Positions 1 to 10,637 of a DNA stretch of 64,000 bases are shown piece after piece. Origin of the DNA: Variovorax sp. CF079 (GTDB lineage Bacteria > Pseudomonadota > Gammaproteobacteria > Burkholderiales > Burkholderiaceae_C); NCBI RefSeq assembly GCF_900101545.1, contig NZ_FMZU01000008.1, forward strand, positions 124,001 to 188,000, written 5' to 3'. The notes beneath the pieces are model-generated. The model saw only the letters and a list, made by a program, of their open reading frames with translations, ran no database searches and was not told the DNA's origin. Numbering within the stretch: the first letter of the stretch is position 1; every line of letters starts with the position of its first letter. Both the position numbers and the translations under genes were made by a program.

Positions 1-1958
<1,958 letters not shown>

Positions 1959-2052
1959 GAGGAACTCCTGTGATTCGTGGAAGCTCCTTAAAGATAGCAG
2001 GGATCGATGACAACGGCTGTAGTCGGGGAGCGCACCCCAGCGCTCCGTAGGC

Positions 2053-2469
2053 TCATGCCGCGATCGCGCCGCGGGCCGCCGGCCGGCTGTGGCGCAGGCC
2101 CATCCATTGCAGTTCGGCCAGCACGACAACGGTCAGGGCTTGCGCAATCACCCAGGCCCACCCGAGCGGCGCGATCGCGGCCCCGCCGATGGCCAGCAGG
2201 GCAACGCAGGCCGCGGCCCAGCCGAAGTTGCCGACGACCACCAGCCCGATCAGCCGGCGCGGCGGGACGCCGCGGCTGGCCATCCATGCCGCGGCGGCGG
2301 CATAGGCCAGCAGGAAGACGCCGGTGCCCAGGAGCAGGGGCGCGGGCAGACCGGTCAGGCGGGCCAGCACGCCGGTGAAGGCCACCTGCAGCAGGCCGGT
2401 CGCGGCGCACGAAGCGGCATCGGCCCACATCATGCGGGGCAGAAAGCGGGAAGAAGCGAAGACGGACAT
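2053..2469 (-). CDS. Small four-helix membrane protein of unknown function
   Basis: I do not recognise the family. The 138-residue protein is almost entirely hydrophobic, with about four membrane segments (roughly residues 14-32, 38-58, 66-86 and 94-114) and short polar loops, ending in an Arg/Ala tail. The start MSVFASS was chosen because AAGGAG lies 7 bases upstream; the reading frame is open further up but has no better site. It diverges from the XRE regulator at 2601, and the 131-bp gap holds a perfect inverted repeat, so it is the likely target of that regulator (inference). It is not obviously linked in function to acnA downstream. Confidence 0.75.
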   Translation of the reverse strand: MSVFASSRFLPRMMWADAASCAATGLLQVAFTGVLARLTGLPAPLLLGTGVFLLAYAAAAAWMASRGVPPRRLIGLVVVGNFGWAAACVALLAIGGAAIAPLGWAWVIAQALTVVVLAELQWMGLRHSRPAARGAIAA

Positions 2470-2549
2470 GACGGACTCCTTGTGTGGCACGCCGCAGGCC
2501 CTTCCTGCCGCGTTGGGGTCCATCATTCCGGCGACACGGCGGACGGTCG

Positions 2550-2566
2550 ATGACCTGGGAGGTCAT
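2550..2566. promoter_or_regulatory. Candidate operator, perfect inverted repeat
   Basis: ATGACCT-GGG-AGGTCAT has 7-bp arms and a 3-bp spacer. It sits between the divergent membrane-protein gene and the XRE regulator gene, 35 bp before the regulator's start. Position and symmetry suit binding by a dimeric helix-turn-helix protein. Which protein binds is inference. Confidence 0.5.
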
Positions 2567-2600
2567 GGCCGCGGCGCGCCGCTTCACTAGGATGGCGGCC

Positions 2601-3434
2601 ATGAGCTCCCACAGCACACCTCCTACCGCGGCCGACCCCTTCGGCATCCACTTGCGCCACTGGCGCCAGCACCGCCGCCTGAGCCAGCTCGACCTGGCGC
2701 ACGAGGCCCAGGTCTCGACGCGCCACCTGAGCTACGTCGAAACCGGCCGCGCCGAGCCCAGCCGCGAGATGGTGCTGCGCCTTGCCGAGCGGCTCGAAGT
2801 GCCGCTGCGCGAACGCAACACGCTGCTGGTGGCGGCCGGCTACGCGCCGATGTACCGGCAGCGCTCGCTGGACGATCCCGCCCTCGCCTCGGCGCGCCGG
2901 GCGGTCGACCTGGTGCTCAAGGGGCACGAGCCCTTTCCGGCGCTGGCGGTCGATCGCCACTGGAACCTGGTGGCGTACAACGCGCTCGTGCCGCTGCTAA
3001 TGGCGGGCGCGGCGCCAGAGCTGCTGAAGCCGCCGGTCAACGTGCTGCGGCTCAGCCTGCACCCCGATGGCCTGGCCTCGCGCATCGCGAACCTGGCCCA
3101 GTGGCGCGCGCATCTGCTCGAACGGCTGCAGCAACAGATCGCGGCCACGGGCGACGCGGCGCTCTCTGCACTGCACGATGAACTGGCGGCCTATCCGGCA
3201 CCGAACGTCAGCCACGACACGCCCGCCGCGGGCGGCGAGCTCAACGGCGTGGTGGTGCCCTTCCAGTTCGTGACGCCGCAGGGCGTGCTGTGCTTCATCA
3301 GCACCACCACCATCTTCGGCACGCCGGTGGATGTGACGCTGCAGGAACTGGCGGTGGAGTCCTTCTTTCCGGCGGATGCGCAGACGGCCGCAGCACTGGC
3401 AGCGCTCCACGAAGGAGAAAAAAAGCCCGCCTAG
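2601..3434 (+). CDS. XRE-family transcriptional regulator with MmyB-like C-terminal domain
   Basis: Predicted DNA-binding regulator of 277 residues. The N-terminal helix-turn-helix covers about residues 15-70 (LRHWRQHRRLSQLDLAHEA, then STRHLSYVETGRAEPS). The C-terminal part, from about residue 95 (FPALAVDRHWNLVAYN), matches the MmyB-like ligand-binding domain found in regulators of small neighbouring oxidoreductases or membrane proteins. Its ligand cannot be read from sequence. The start MSSHSTPP was preferred because AGGA lies 8 bases upstream; an ATG three codons earlier (2592) is possible. It diverges from the four-helix membrane protein and probably controls that gene and itself. The stop codon falls in the loop of the following terminator hairpin. 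Confidence 0.85.
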   Translation: MSSHSTPPTAADPFGIHLRHWRQHRRLSQLDLAHEAQVSTRHLSYVETGRAEPSREMVLRLAERLEVPLRERNTLLVAAGYAPMYRQRSLDDPALASARRAVDLVLKGHEPFPALAVDRHWNLVAYNALVPLLMAGAAPELLKPPVNVLRLSLHPDGLASRIANLAQWRAHLLERLQQQIAATGDAALSALHDELAAYPAPNVSHDTPAAGGELNGVVVPFQFVTPQGVLCFISTTTIFGTPVDVTLQELAVESFFPADAQTAAALAALHEGEKKPA

Positions 3435-3447
3435 AGGCGGGCTTTTT
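3418..3447. terminator. Bidirectional intrinsic terminator
   Basis: The 8-bp stem AGCCCGCC/GGCGGGCT encloses a TAGA loop, with seven A upstream and five T downstream. It can therefore end both the plus-strand XRE transcript and the minus-strand acnB transcript. The TAG of the loop is the XRE gene's own stop codon (3432-3434). Confidence 0.9.
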
Positions 3448-3474
3448 ACTGAGGCGCCTGGCGGCGAGCAACGG

Positions 3475-6060
3475 TCAGGCCGCGACCGAATCCGCCACGC
3501 CCTTGTAATCCTCGATCTTGTCGAAGTTCAGGTACTGGTAGATCTGCGCGCTCGACGCATCGAGCACGCCGACGCTGGCCATGTACTCTTCCTTGGTCGG
3601 AATGCGGCCCAGGCGCGAGCAGATCGCGGCCAGCTCGGCGCTGCCCAGGTACACGTTGGTGTTCTTGCCCAGGCGGTTGGGGAAGTTGCGCGTGCTGGTC
3701 GACATCACGGTCGCGCCTTCGCGCACCTGCGCCTGGTTGCCCATGCACAGCGAGCAGCCCGGCATCTCGGTGCGCGCACCCGCGTTGCCGAACACGCCGT
3801 AGTGGCCTTCTTCGGTGAGCTGCTGCGCATCCATCTTGGTCGGCGGCGCGATCCACAGCTTGACCGGGATGTCGCGCTTGCCTTCGAGCAGCTTGGACGC
3901 CGCGCGGAAGTGGCCGATGTTGGTCATGCACGAACCGATGAACACTTCGTCGATCTTGGCGCCGGCCACGTCCGACAGCGTCTTCACGTCGTCGGGGTCG
4001 TTCGGGCAGGCCACGATGGGCTCGTGGATGTCGGCCAGGTCGATCTCGATCACGGCGGCGTATTCGGCATCGGCGTCGCCCTTGAGCAGCTGCGGATCCT
4101 TGAGCCAGGCTTCCTGCGCGGCGATACGGCGCTGCAGGGTGCGCGCATCGGCATAGCCTTCGGCGATCATCCACTTCATCAGCGTGATGTTGCTGTTGAT
4201 GTACTCGATGATCGGTTCCTTGTTCAGGTGCACCGTGCACCCCGCGGCCGAACGCTCGGCCGAGGCGTCGCTCAGTTCGAAGGCCTGTTCGACCTTGAGC
4301 TCCGGCAGGCCTTCGATCTCGAGGATGCGGCCCGAGAAGATGTTCTTCTTGCCCTTCTTCTCGACCGTGAGCAGGCCCGACTTGATCGCATAGAGCGGAA
4401 TCGCATTGACCAAGTCGCGCAGCGTGACGCCTGGCTGCATCGTGCCCCTGAAGCGCACCAGCACCGACTCGGGCATGTCCAGCGGCATCACGCCGGTCGC
4501 AGCCGCGAAGGCCACCAGGCCCGAACCGGCCGGGAAGCTGATGCCGATCGGGAAGCGCGTGTGGCTGTCGCCGCCGGTGCCGACGGTGTCGGGCGTCAAG
4601 AGGCGGTTCAGCCACGAGTGGATCACGCCGTCGCCCGGGCGCAGCGAGACGCCGCCGCGGTTGCTCATGAAGTCGGGCAACTCGTGGTGCATCTTGACGT
4701 CGACCTTCTTCGGGTAGGCCGCCGTGTGGCAGAAGGACTGCATCACCAGGTCGGCGCTGAAGCCCAGGCAGGCCAGGTCCTTCAGCTCGTCGCGCGTCAT
4801 CGGGCCGGTGGTGTCCTGCGAACCGACGCTGGTCATCTTCGGCTCGCAGTAGGTGCCCGGGCGCACGCCCATGCCTTCCGGCAGGCCACAGGCGCGGCCG
4901 ACCATCTTCTGGGCCAGCGAATAGCCCTTCTTCGAATCGGCCGGGCTGACCGGCAGGCGAAACAGCGTCGAAGCCGGCAGGCCCAGCGCCTCGCGTGCCT
5001 TGGCCGTGAGGCCGCGGCCGATGATCAGCGGGATGCGGCCGCCGGCACGCACTTCGTCGAACAGCACATCGCTCTTGAGCTTGAACTCGGCGATGAGCTT
5101 GCCGTCCTTCAGCGCCTTGCCTTCATAGGGGCGCAGCTCGACCACGTCGCCCATCTCCATCTGGCTCACGTCGAGCTCGATCGGCAGCGCGCCCGCGTCT
5201 TCCATCGTGTTGTAGAAGATCGGCGCGATCTTGTTGCCCAGGCACACGCCGCCGAAGCGCTTGTTGGGGATGAAGGGAATGTCCTGGCCGGTGAACCAGA
5301 GCACCGAGTTGGTGGCGCTCTTGCGCGACGAACCGGTGCCGACCACATCGCCCACGTAGGCGACCAGGTGGCCCTTGTCCTTCAGCGACTCGATGAACTT
5401 GACCGGGCCGCGCTTGCCGTCTTCTTCCGGCGTGATGCCGGGGCGCGCGTTCTTCAGCATGGCCAGCGCATGCATCGGGATGTCGGGGCGCGTGGTGGCG
5501 TCGGGCGCGGGCGACAGGTCGTCGGTGTTGGTCTCGCCGCTCACCTTGAGCACGGTGATCGTGAGGCTTTGCGGCACTTCGGGCCGGCTGGTGAACCACT
5601 CGGCATCGGCCCAGCTCTGCAGCACCGCATTGGCATTGGCGTTGCCCTTGTCGGCCTTTTCCTTGACGTCGTGGAACTGGTCGAACATCAGCAGGGTCTT
5701 CTTCAGACCCTCGGCTGCGACGGCGCCCACTTCGGCGTCGTCGAGCAGGTCGATCAGCGGGCTGATGTTGTAGCCGCCGAGCATGGTGCCCAGCAGTTCC
5801 GTGGCATGGGCGCGCGAGATGAGCGTGCTCTTCTCGCTGCCGTGGGCCACGGCCGCCAGGTAGCTCGCCTTGACCTTGGCCGCGTCGTCCACGCCGGCAG
5901 GCACACGGTGCGTGAGCAGGTTCAGCAGGAATTCGCCGTCCTTGGCGGTGGCGTTCTTCAGCAGCTCAATGAGCTCGCTGGTCTGCTGGGCCGACAGCGG
6001 CAGCGGCGGGATGCCGAGCGCGGCGCGCTCGGCGACATGGTCAACGTAGGCTTTCAACAT
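3475..6060 (-). CDS. acnB: Bifunctional aconitate hydratase 2 / 2-methylisocitrate dehydratase
   Basis: The main TCA-cycle aconitase; the family also dehydrates 2-methylisocitrate. The length of 861 residues is close to E. coli AcnB (865). Domain order is typical: an N-terminal HEAT-like domain (about 1-155, rich in Leu/Ala helices), the swivelling domain with [16 protein letters not shown] near 240, then the catalytic core. Cluster cysteines are Cys711 ([11 protein letters not shown]), Cys769 and Cys772 ([10 protein letters not shown]), matching E. coli 710/769/772. The start MLKAYVDHV has GGAG 8 bases upstream; the frame is open 13 codons further but lacks family similarity there. It ends at the bidirectional terminator. 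An exported protein gene lies 63 bp upstream on the same strand. Confidence 0.98.
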   Translation of the reverse strand: MLKAYVDHVAERAALGIPPLPLSAQQTSELIELLKNATAKDGEFLLNLLTHRVPAGVDDAAKVKASYLAAVAHGSEKSTLISRAHATELLGTMLGGYNISPLIDLLDDAEVGAVAAEGLKKTLLMFDQFHDVKEKADKGNANANAVLQSWADAEWFTSRPEVPQSLTITVLKVSGETNTDDLSPAPDATTRPDIPMHALAMLKNARPGITPEEDGKRGPVKFIESLKDKGHLVAYVGDVVGTGSSRKSATNSVLWFTGQDIPFIPNKRFGGVCLGNKIAPIFYNTMEDAGALPIELDVSQMEMGDVVELRPYEGKALKDGKLIAEFKLKSDVLFDEVRAGGRIPLIIGRGLTAKAREALGLPASTLFRLPVSPADSKKGYSLAQKMVGRACGLPEGMGVRPGTYCEPKMTSVGSQDTTGPMTRDELKDLACLGFSADLVMQSFCHTAAYPKKVDVKMHHELPDFMSNRGGVSLRPGDGVIHSWLNRLLTPDTVGTGGDSHTRFPIGISFPAGSGLVAFAAATGVMPLDMPESVLVRFRGTMQPGVTLRDLVNAIPLYAIKSGLLTVEKKGKKNIFSGRILEIEGLPELKVEQAFELSDASAERSAAGCTVHLNKEPIIEYINSNITLMKWMIAEGYADARTLQRRIAAQEAWLKDPQLLKGDADAEYAAVIEIDLADIHEPIVACPNDPDDVKTLSDVAGAKIDEVFIGSCMTNIGHFRAASKLLEGKRDIPVKLWIAPPTKMDAQQLTEEGHYGVFGNAGARTEMPGCSLCMGNQAQVREGATVMSTSTRNFPNRLGKNTNVYLGSAELAAICSRLGRIPTKEEYMASVGVLDASSAQIYQYLNFDKIEDYKGVADSVAA

Positions 6061-6123
6061 CTTTTTCTCCGGGATCTGAAACCAGTGGCGGCCTAGCAAA
6101 AGGCGGGCCGCCGGCGCCTTGAT

Positions 6124-6687
6124 TTACCTCTTGGGTGCGTCCGCGCCCTCGAACAGGCTCTTGGGCGGGTTCTTCTTCATGTCTTCGGCCATCAGCGCCT
6201 GCTCGGTTGCCTGGCATTCGTCGGCCAGGCGCAGGCCCTGCTTCTGGCTCATCAGCATCGACTTGTTGCCCAGCTGAAGCCACATGGCTTCGGCACGCGG
6301 GTCTTCGAGGCGGATTGCGCCAGTGCGGCTGTTGACCGGGTGCATGAAATAGCGCGTGGTGCCGTGCGTGACGATGAAGAAGCCTTGCTTCTTCTCGCTG
6401 GCATCGATCTTCACGCTCGCGCCCAGTTCGCACTTGATGGTGCCGGTGAGCACGCGCTGCGCGACGGCCAGGTCTTCGGGCGTGAGCACGACGTCGGTCT
6501 CTTCGCTGATGGGCTTGGTTTCCTCGACCTTCTTGATGACGCGCTTGGGCACGACCTTCTGCGTCACGTTCTTGGCCGTACTCTTGGCCCGTTCCTTGAG
6601 GGGCGGCTTGGCGGCGGAATCCGCTGCGTTCTGGGCAAGGGCCGGCAGCGCGAGGGCGACGGCGGCGATCAGTGCGATCTTCTTCAT
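6124..6687 (-). CDS. Exported hypothetical protein
   Basis: I do not recognise a named family. The 187-residue protein begins with a clear Sec signal peptide (MKKIALIAAVALALPALAQ, cleavage probably after AQ at 20). A Lys-rich, disordered stretch follows (about 28-65, KERAKSTAKNVTQKVVPKR), then a compact domain with a conserved-looking core: VAQRVLTGTIKCELG, IVTHGTTRYFMHPVNSRTGAIRLED and WLQLGNKSMLMS. It has two cysteines (one in IKCELG, one in ADECQ) that could form a disulfide in the periplasm. AAAGGA lies 8 bases before the start. It sits between acnB and the CitE-like lyase on the same strand; a functional link to the TCA genes is not shown. Confidence 0.8.
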   Translation of the reverse strand: MKKIALIAAVALALPALAQNAADSAAKPPLKERAKSTAKNVTQKVVPKRVIKKVEETKPISEETDVVLTPEDLAVAQRVLTGTIKCELGASVKIDASEKKQGFFIVTHGTTRYFMHPVNSRTGAIRLEDPRAEAMWLQLGNKSMLMSQKQGLRLADECQATEQALMAEDMKKNPPKSLFEGADAPKR

Positions 6688-6718
6688 GGGTGTCTTTCCT
6701 TTGGAGGAGGTTCGGTTT

Positions 6719-7720
6719 TCAGGAGGACGCCGGTGCAGCAAACCAAGCTTGCGCCTCGGACGGCAGCGCACGGCCGGTGGCGTGCGCACGCGAAAGTACC
6801 TGCCAGAAATGACGGTAGCTTGCGCGGTCGTGCAATGTGCCATCAAAACTGACCGGCGCCCAATCGGCGGCAGTGGCAGCCGCTATGATTTTTGTAGCCA
6901 TTTGAATCTGCCGCTCATCGGGCGCGAAGGCCTCGAGGATGGGGCGGATCTGGTTCGGGTGGATGCTCCACATGCGCGTGTAGCCGAACTCACCCGCTGC
7001 TTTTTTCGCCGCGGCGCGCATCGCATCGATGTCGTTGAATTCTGTAACCACGCAATGCGACGGCACCTTGCCGTGCGCGTGCGCGGCCGAAGCGATTTCG
7101 AGCTTGGCGCGCACCACCAGCGGATGCGTGAACTGCCCGGCCGCGCCCATGCCCTCGGCCGGGATCGCGCCGCCGTGCGCCGAGACGAAATCCATCAGGC
7201 CGAAGCTCAGCGACTGGACGCGCGGATGGGCGGCGATGTCGAAGGCATGGTGCACGGCCAACGGCGATTCGATCAGCACGTGCAGCGGCACCGCTTCGGC
7301 GCCGGCCGCGTTGAGGGCCTCGACGGCCTCGCGCACGTCCTCGGCCGATTCGACCTTGGGCACCATCAGGTGGCTCAGGCGATGGCCGGCACGCCCCGCG
7401 ATGGTGATCACGTCGCCGGCAAAGGCCGGGTGGTCGACCGGATGCACCCGTGCGCCCACGCGCATGCCGGGTGCGGCAGCCAGCGCCAACTCGGTGACCA
7501 GCGCGGCATGCTCGGCTTCGCCGCCCACGGGGGCGCCGTCTTCGCAGTCGAGCGTGACATCGAACACGCAGGCGCCGAACTCCTGGGCCATCTCGGCCTG
7601 CAGCGCCAGGCTCTTGCGCATGCGCGATTCGACGCCGCTGTAGTGGTCGCACACGGGCAACACGACGGCACCGGCTTGCGCGCCGAGCAGCACGTCCCGT
7701 GGATGCGCGGAAGTGCTCAT
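6719..7720 (-). CDS. CoA ester lyase, CitE/HpcH family
   Basis: TIM-barrel lyase of the HpcH/HpaI/CitE family, which cleaves or forms C-C bonds in acyl-CoA esters (citryl-, malyl- or citramalyl-CoA). In its 333 residues I see the magnesium and acid-base motifs: DCEDGAPVG (58-66), RVHPVDHP (91-98), VPKVES with Glu124, and IESPLAVHHAFDIA with Glu151. No citrate lyase alpha, gamma or CitC-CitX-CitG partners lie nearby, so a stand-alone malyl- or citramalyl-CoA lyase is more likely than citrate lyase. The chosen start has GGGAGG 7 bases upstream. A second ATG at 7780 overlaps the tam stop codon as ATGA and would allow translational coupling. Confidence 0.88.
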   Translation of the reverse strand: MSTSAHPRDVLLGAQAGAVVLPVCDHYSGVESRMRKSLALQAEMAQEFGACVFDVTLDCEDGAPVGGEAEHAALVTELALAAAPGMRVGARVHPVDHPAFAGDVITIAGRAGHRLSHLMVPKVESAEDVREAVEALNAAGAEAVPLHVLIESPLAVHHAFDIAAHPRVQSLSFGLMDFVSAHGGAIPAEGMGAAGQFTHPLVVRAKLEIASAAHAHGKVPSHCVVTEFNDIDAMRAAAKKAAGEFGYTRMWSIHPNQIRPILEAFAPDERQIQMATKIIAAATAADWAPVSFDGTLHDRASYRHFWQVLSRAHATGRALPSEAQAWFAAPASS

Positions 7721-7776
7721 TGCGTAACCTCCCGCGCTGCGCGCTGCGGTATTCGCCTTGGGAACGGCCCGGCGGC

Positions 7777-8553
7777 TCATGCCTTGCGCTGCGCCGCGAT
7801 GAACATGCGCGGGAAGGCCAGCAGGCGCTTGCCGTCGGTGCGCACGGGATAAGCGCCGTCGACGCGGCGCTGGTACTCGGCCAGGTAGCTGGCCTGCAGA
7901 TCGGCCGGCAGCCGGTCGACGAAGGGCTTGAGCCCGGTGCCGCGCACCCACTCGACGATCGCGGCGGCAGAAACCATCGGATGCTGGTAGGCGGTGCGCC
8001 AGACGTCGACCTGTGCCGCATCGGCCGCCAGCAGGTCGTAGTAGCCGTCGATCGGCAGCAGTTGCGTGCGCAGCTTGTCCGCATCGCCGATCGCTAGAGT
8101 CCACGGCGCCTCGGCCGCGACTTCACGCATGAGCCGGTGCGTGGGCTCCTCGCGGTTGTCCGGCATCTGGATGGCGAGCACGCCGCCGGGCGCCAATGCA
8201 GCGAACAGGCGCGGGATCAGCGTCTCGTGATCGGGCACCCACTGCAAGGAGGCATTGGCGTAGATCAGATCGGGCGGCAGCTCGGGCTGCCAGCGCGCGA
8301 TGTCGCTGAGTTCGAAGCGGGCCTGGGGCAGGCGCTCGCGCGCGCTGACCAGCATGGCTTCGGAGTTGTCGGTGCCGAGCACCTCGGCAGCGGGAAATCG
8401 CTGCACCAGCAGCTCGGTGGAATTGCCCGGCCCGCAGCCGAGGTCGACCACGCGGGCCGCCCCGGTCAAGGGCACGCGCGCCAGCAGCTCCTGTGCCGGG
8501 CGCGTGCGCTCGTCCTCGTAGCGACGGTAGAGCGCGGGATTCCAGTCGAGCAT
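7777..8553 (-). CDS. tam: Trans-aconitate 2-methyltransferase
   Basis: Transfers a methyl group from S-adenosylmethionine to trans-aconitate, the spontaneous isomer of cis-aconitate that inhibits aconitase. The 258 residues match the family length. Class I methyltransferase motifs are clear: motif I VVDLGCGPGNSTELL (about 36-50), motif II GTDNSEAML, and the Tam hallmark ANASLQWVPDHETLIPRLF near 118. The N-terminus MLDWNPALYRRYEDERTRPA is also characteristic. It lies 18 bp after mdh and ahead of the CitE-like gene and acnB, a fitting place for a damage-control enzyme in aconitate metabolism. Confidence 0.95.
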   Translation of the reverse strand: MLDWNPALYRRYEDERTRPAQELLARVPLTGAARVVDLGCGPGNSTELLVQRFPAAEVLGTDNSEAMLVSARERLPQARFELSDIARWQPELPPDLIYANASLQWVPDHETLIPRLFAALAPGGVLAIQMPDNREEPTHRLMREVAAEAPWTLAIGDADKLRTQLLPIDGYYDLLAADAAQVDVWRTAYQHPMVSAAAIVEWVRGTGLKPFVDRLPADLQASYLAEYQRRVDGAYPVRTDGKRLLAFPRMFIAAQRKA

Positions 8554-8571
8554 GCCGGTGACTGACTGCGC

Positions 8572-9558
8572 TTAGAGCAGGTGAGCCACGCCGGCCTGTT
8601 CGTCCAGCAGTTCCTTCAGCGTCTTGTCGATGCGCTCCTGGCTGAAGGCGTCGATCTCGAGGCCTTCGACCAGCTTGTACTCGCCGTTCTCGGTGGTGAC
8701 CGGGAAGCCGAAGATCACATCCTTCGGAATGCCGTACTGGCCGTCCGACGGGATGCCCATGGTGACCCACTTGCCCTTGGAGCCCAGGGCCCAGTCGCGC
8801 ATGTGGTCGATGGCGGCGTTGGCAGCCGAAGCGGCCGAGGACAGGCCGCGCGCTTCGATGATCGCGGCGCCGCGCTTGCCCACGGTGGGCAGGAAGACGT
8901 CGGCATTCCAGACCTGGTCGTTGATCAGGTCCTTGACGCTCTTGCCGCCGACCGTGGCGACGCGGTAGTCGGCGTACATCGTGGGCGAGTGGTTGCCCCA
9001 GACGGTGAGCTTTTCGATGTCGCCGACGGCGGTGCCGGTCTTGGCGGCGATCTGGCTGGCGGCACGGTTGTGGTCCAGGCGCAGCATGGCGGTGAAGTTC
9101 TTGCGCGGCAGGCTGGGCGCGCTCTTCATCGCGATGTAGGCATTGGTGTTGGCGGGGTTGCCGACCACCAGCACCTTGACGTTGCGGCTCGCGACCTGGT
9201 CGAGGGCCTTGCCCTGAGCCGTGAAGATCTGAGCGTTGGCGGCCAGCAGGTCGGCGCGCTCCATGCCGGGGCCGCGCGGGCGGGCGCCGACCAGCAGCGC
9301 GTAGTCGGCATCCTTGAAGGCGACCAGCGGATCGCCGGTGGGGATCACGCCGGCGAGCAGCGGGAAGGCGCAGTCTTCGAGCTCCATGATCACGCCCTTG
9401 AGCGCCTTCTGGGCTTTCTCGTCCGGGATCTCGAGCAGTTGCAGGATGACCGGCTGGTCCTTGCCGAGCATTTCGCCGGAGGCGATGCGGAACAACAGGG
9501 CATAACCGATCTGACCGGCGGCACCAGTGACGGCAACGCGAACAGGCTTTTTGCTCAT
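8572..9558 (-). CDS. mdh: Malate dehydrogenase (NAD)
   Basis: Oxidises malate to oxaloacetate in the TCA cycle. The 328-residue protein belongs to the cytosolic-type MDH group common in betaproteobacteria rather than the E. coli type. The NAD-binding loop TGAAGQIGY is at 11-19, the mobile substrate loop [11 protein letters not shown] at 91-101 (with the two arginines), the RLDHNRA segment at 160-166 with Asp162, and catalytic His190 in WGNHSPTMY. The start MSKKPVRV follows GGAG; codons further up are in frame but poorly supported. It heads a minus-strand group with tam and the CitE-like gene, and diverges from a GntR regulator across 160 bp carrying a palindrome. Confidence 0.97.
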   Translation of the reverse strand: MSKKPVRVAVTGAAGQIGYALLFRIASGEMLGKDQPVILQLLEIPDEKAQKALKGVIMELEDCAFPLLAGVIPTGDPLVAFKDADYALLVGARPRGPGMERADLLAANAQIFTAQGKALDQVASRNVKVLVVGNPANTNAYIAMKSAPSLPRKNFTAMLRLDHNRAASQIAAKTGTAVGDIEKLTVWGNHSPTMYADYRVATVGGKSVKDLINDQVWNADVFLPTVGKRGAAIIEARGLSSAASAANAAIDHMRDWALGSKGKWVTMGIPSDGQYGIPKDVIFGFPVTTENGEYKLVEGLEIDAFSQERIDKTLKELLDEQAGVAHLL

Positions 9559-9695
9559 GGGAAAACTCCAGGATGTGATGAAACGGTGCGCGGTCGCGGG
9601 TGCGGCCGCGGAGGTCGGGCCGGGCGATCCGCCCGGGCGCAAAGGCCGTCGAAGATTTTATGCCGATTTGCGCTTTCGATGGCGCCAGTCTTGTG

Positions 9696-9707
9696 TCTTA
9701 TATAAGA
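9696..9707. promoter_or_regulatory. Candidate GntR operator, 12-bp palindrome
   Basis: TCTTATATAAGA is perfectly symmetric and AT-only at its centre, in a region otherwise rich in G and C. It lies between mdh and the divergent GntR gene, 11 bp before the regulator's preferred start, and could overlap a -10 element. Binding by the adjacent regulator is inference from position. Confidence 0.55.
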
Positions 9708-9718
9708 TGTCGGCCGAC

Positions 9719-10477
9719 ATGAGCACCTCCCCCACCGCGCTTGCCGAGCTGACGCCCTCGTTCAGCCCGCTCTACCAGCAGATCAAGTCCTTGATCCTGC
9801 AGAGCCTGCATGCCGGCGAATGGAAGCCGGGCGAGCCGATCCCGAGCGAGATCGAACTCGCGGCGCGCTTTCGCGTGAGCCAGGGCACGGTGCGCAAGGC
9901 CATCGACGAGCTCGCGGCCGAGAACCTGGTCGTGCGCCGCCAGGGCAAGGGCACCTTCGTCGCGACGCACGCCGAGCAGCACGTCCAGTACCGCTTCCTG
10001 AAGCTGGTGCCGGACAGCGGCGACGTCGACAGCGAGGGCCCGGCCGAGCGCGAGATCGTCGACTGCAAACGGCTGCGCGCGAGCGCCGACATCGCGCGCC
10101 TGCTGGCGCTTCGCACCGGCGATGCCGTCTTGCAGGTCCGGCGCGTGCTGGCGTACCGCGGAACGCCGACCATCCTCGAAGACCTCTGGCTGCCGGGCGC
10201 GCCCTTCAAGGGTTTGACGGCGGAGCGGCTGAACGCCTGGCGCGGCCCGATGTACGCGATGTTCGAAACCGAGTTCGGCGTGCGCATGGTGCGCGCCGAA
10301 GAAAAGATTCGCGCCGTGCTGCCGGACGCGGCGCAGGCCGCGCTGCTCGCCGTGTCCACCGCCACGCCGCTTCTGAGCGTGGAGCGCGTGGCCCACACCT
10401 ATCACGACACGCCGATGGAACTGCGCCGCGGCCTCTATCGCACCGACACGCACCACTATCGCAATGAACTTGGCTGA
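9719..10477 (+). CDS. GntR-family transcriptional regulator (HutC type, UTRA domain)
   Basis: Regulator of 252 residues with an N-terminal winged helix (about 15-80: LYQQIKSLILQSLHAGEWKPG, SEIELAARFRVSQGTVRKAI, RRQGKGTFV) and a C-terminal UTRA ligand domain (about 95-245, with RRVLAYRGTPTILEDLW and MELRRGLYRTDTHHYR). HutC-subfamily members usually respond to a small metabolite. Placed between mdh and sdhCDAB, it may govern TCA-cycle genes (inference). The start is uncertain: ATG at 9719 (MSTSPT) or at 9707 (MSADMS), which would touch the palindrome; neither has a good Shine-Dalgarno sequence. Confidence 0.88.
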   Translation: MSTSPTALAELTPSFSPLYQQIKSLILQSLHAGEWKPGEPIPSEIELAARFRVSQGTVRKAIDELAAENLVVRRQGKGTFVATHAEQHVQYRFLKLVPDSGDVDSEGPAEREIVDCKRLRASADIARLLALRTGDAVLQVRRVLAYRGTPTILEDLWLPGAPFKGLTAERLNAWRGPMYAMFETEFGVRMVRAEEKIRAVLPDAAQAALLAVSTATPLLSVERVAHTYHDTPMELRRGLYRTDTHHYRNELG

Positions 10478-10637
10478 GCCTTCCGCACCACCGCTATCGA
10501 ATCAGTAGCATCCGAGCGAGGCAGTGCGACGACTTCGCGGCGCACGAAGCGCGATGGTGCGTTGCAATAGAATTTTGCGTTGTTTGCATTTCCGCCAAAG
10601 ACCAAGCCGCCCCTCGAAAAATATACCGAAAGCCCCC

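Noticed and set aside
3376..6096. A 906-codon plus-strand open frame opposite acnB
   Set aside because: Composition is Arg/Ala/His/Gly-rich with no recognisable domain. It mirrors the codon pattern of acnB, as expected in GC-rich DNA.
6719..7720. Citrate lyase beta subunit
   Set aside because: The fold matches CitE, but no alpha or gamma subunit or accessory genes are present, so a stand-alone acyl-CoA lyase is more likely.
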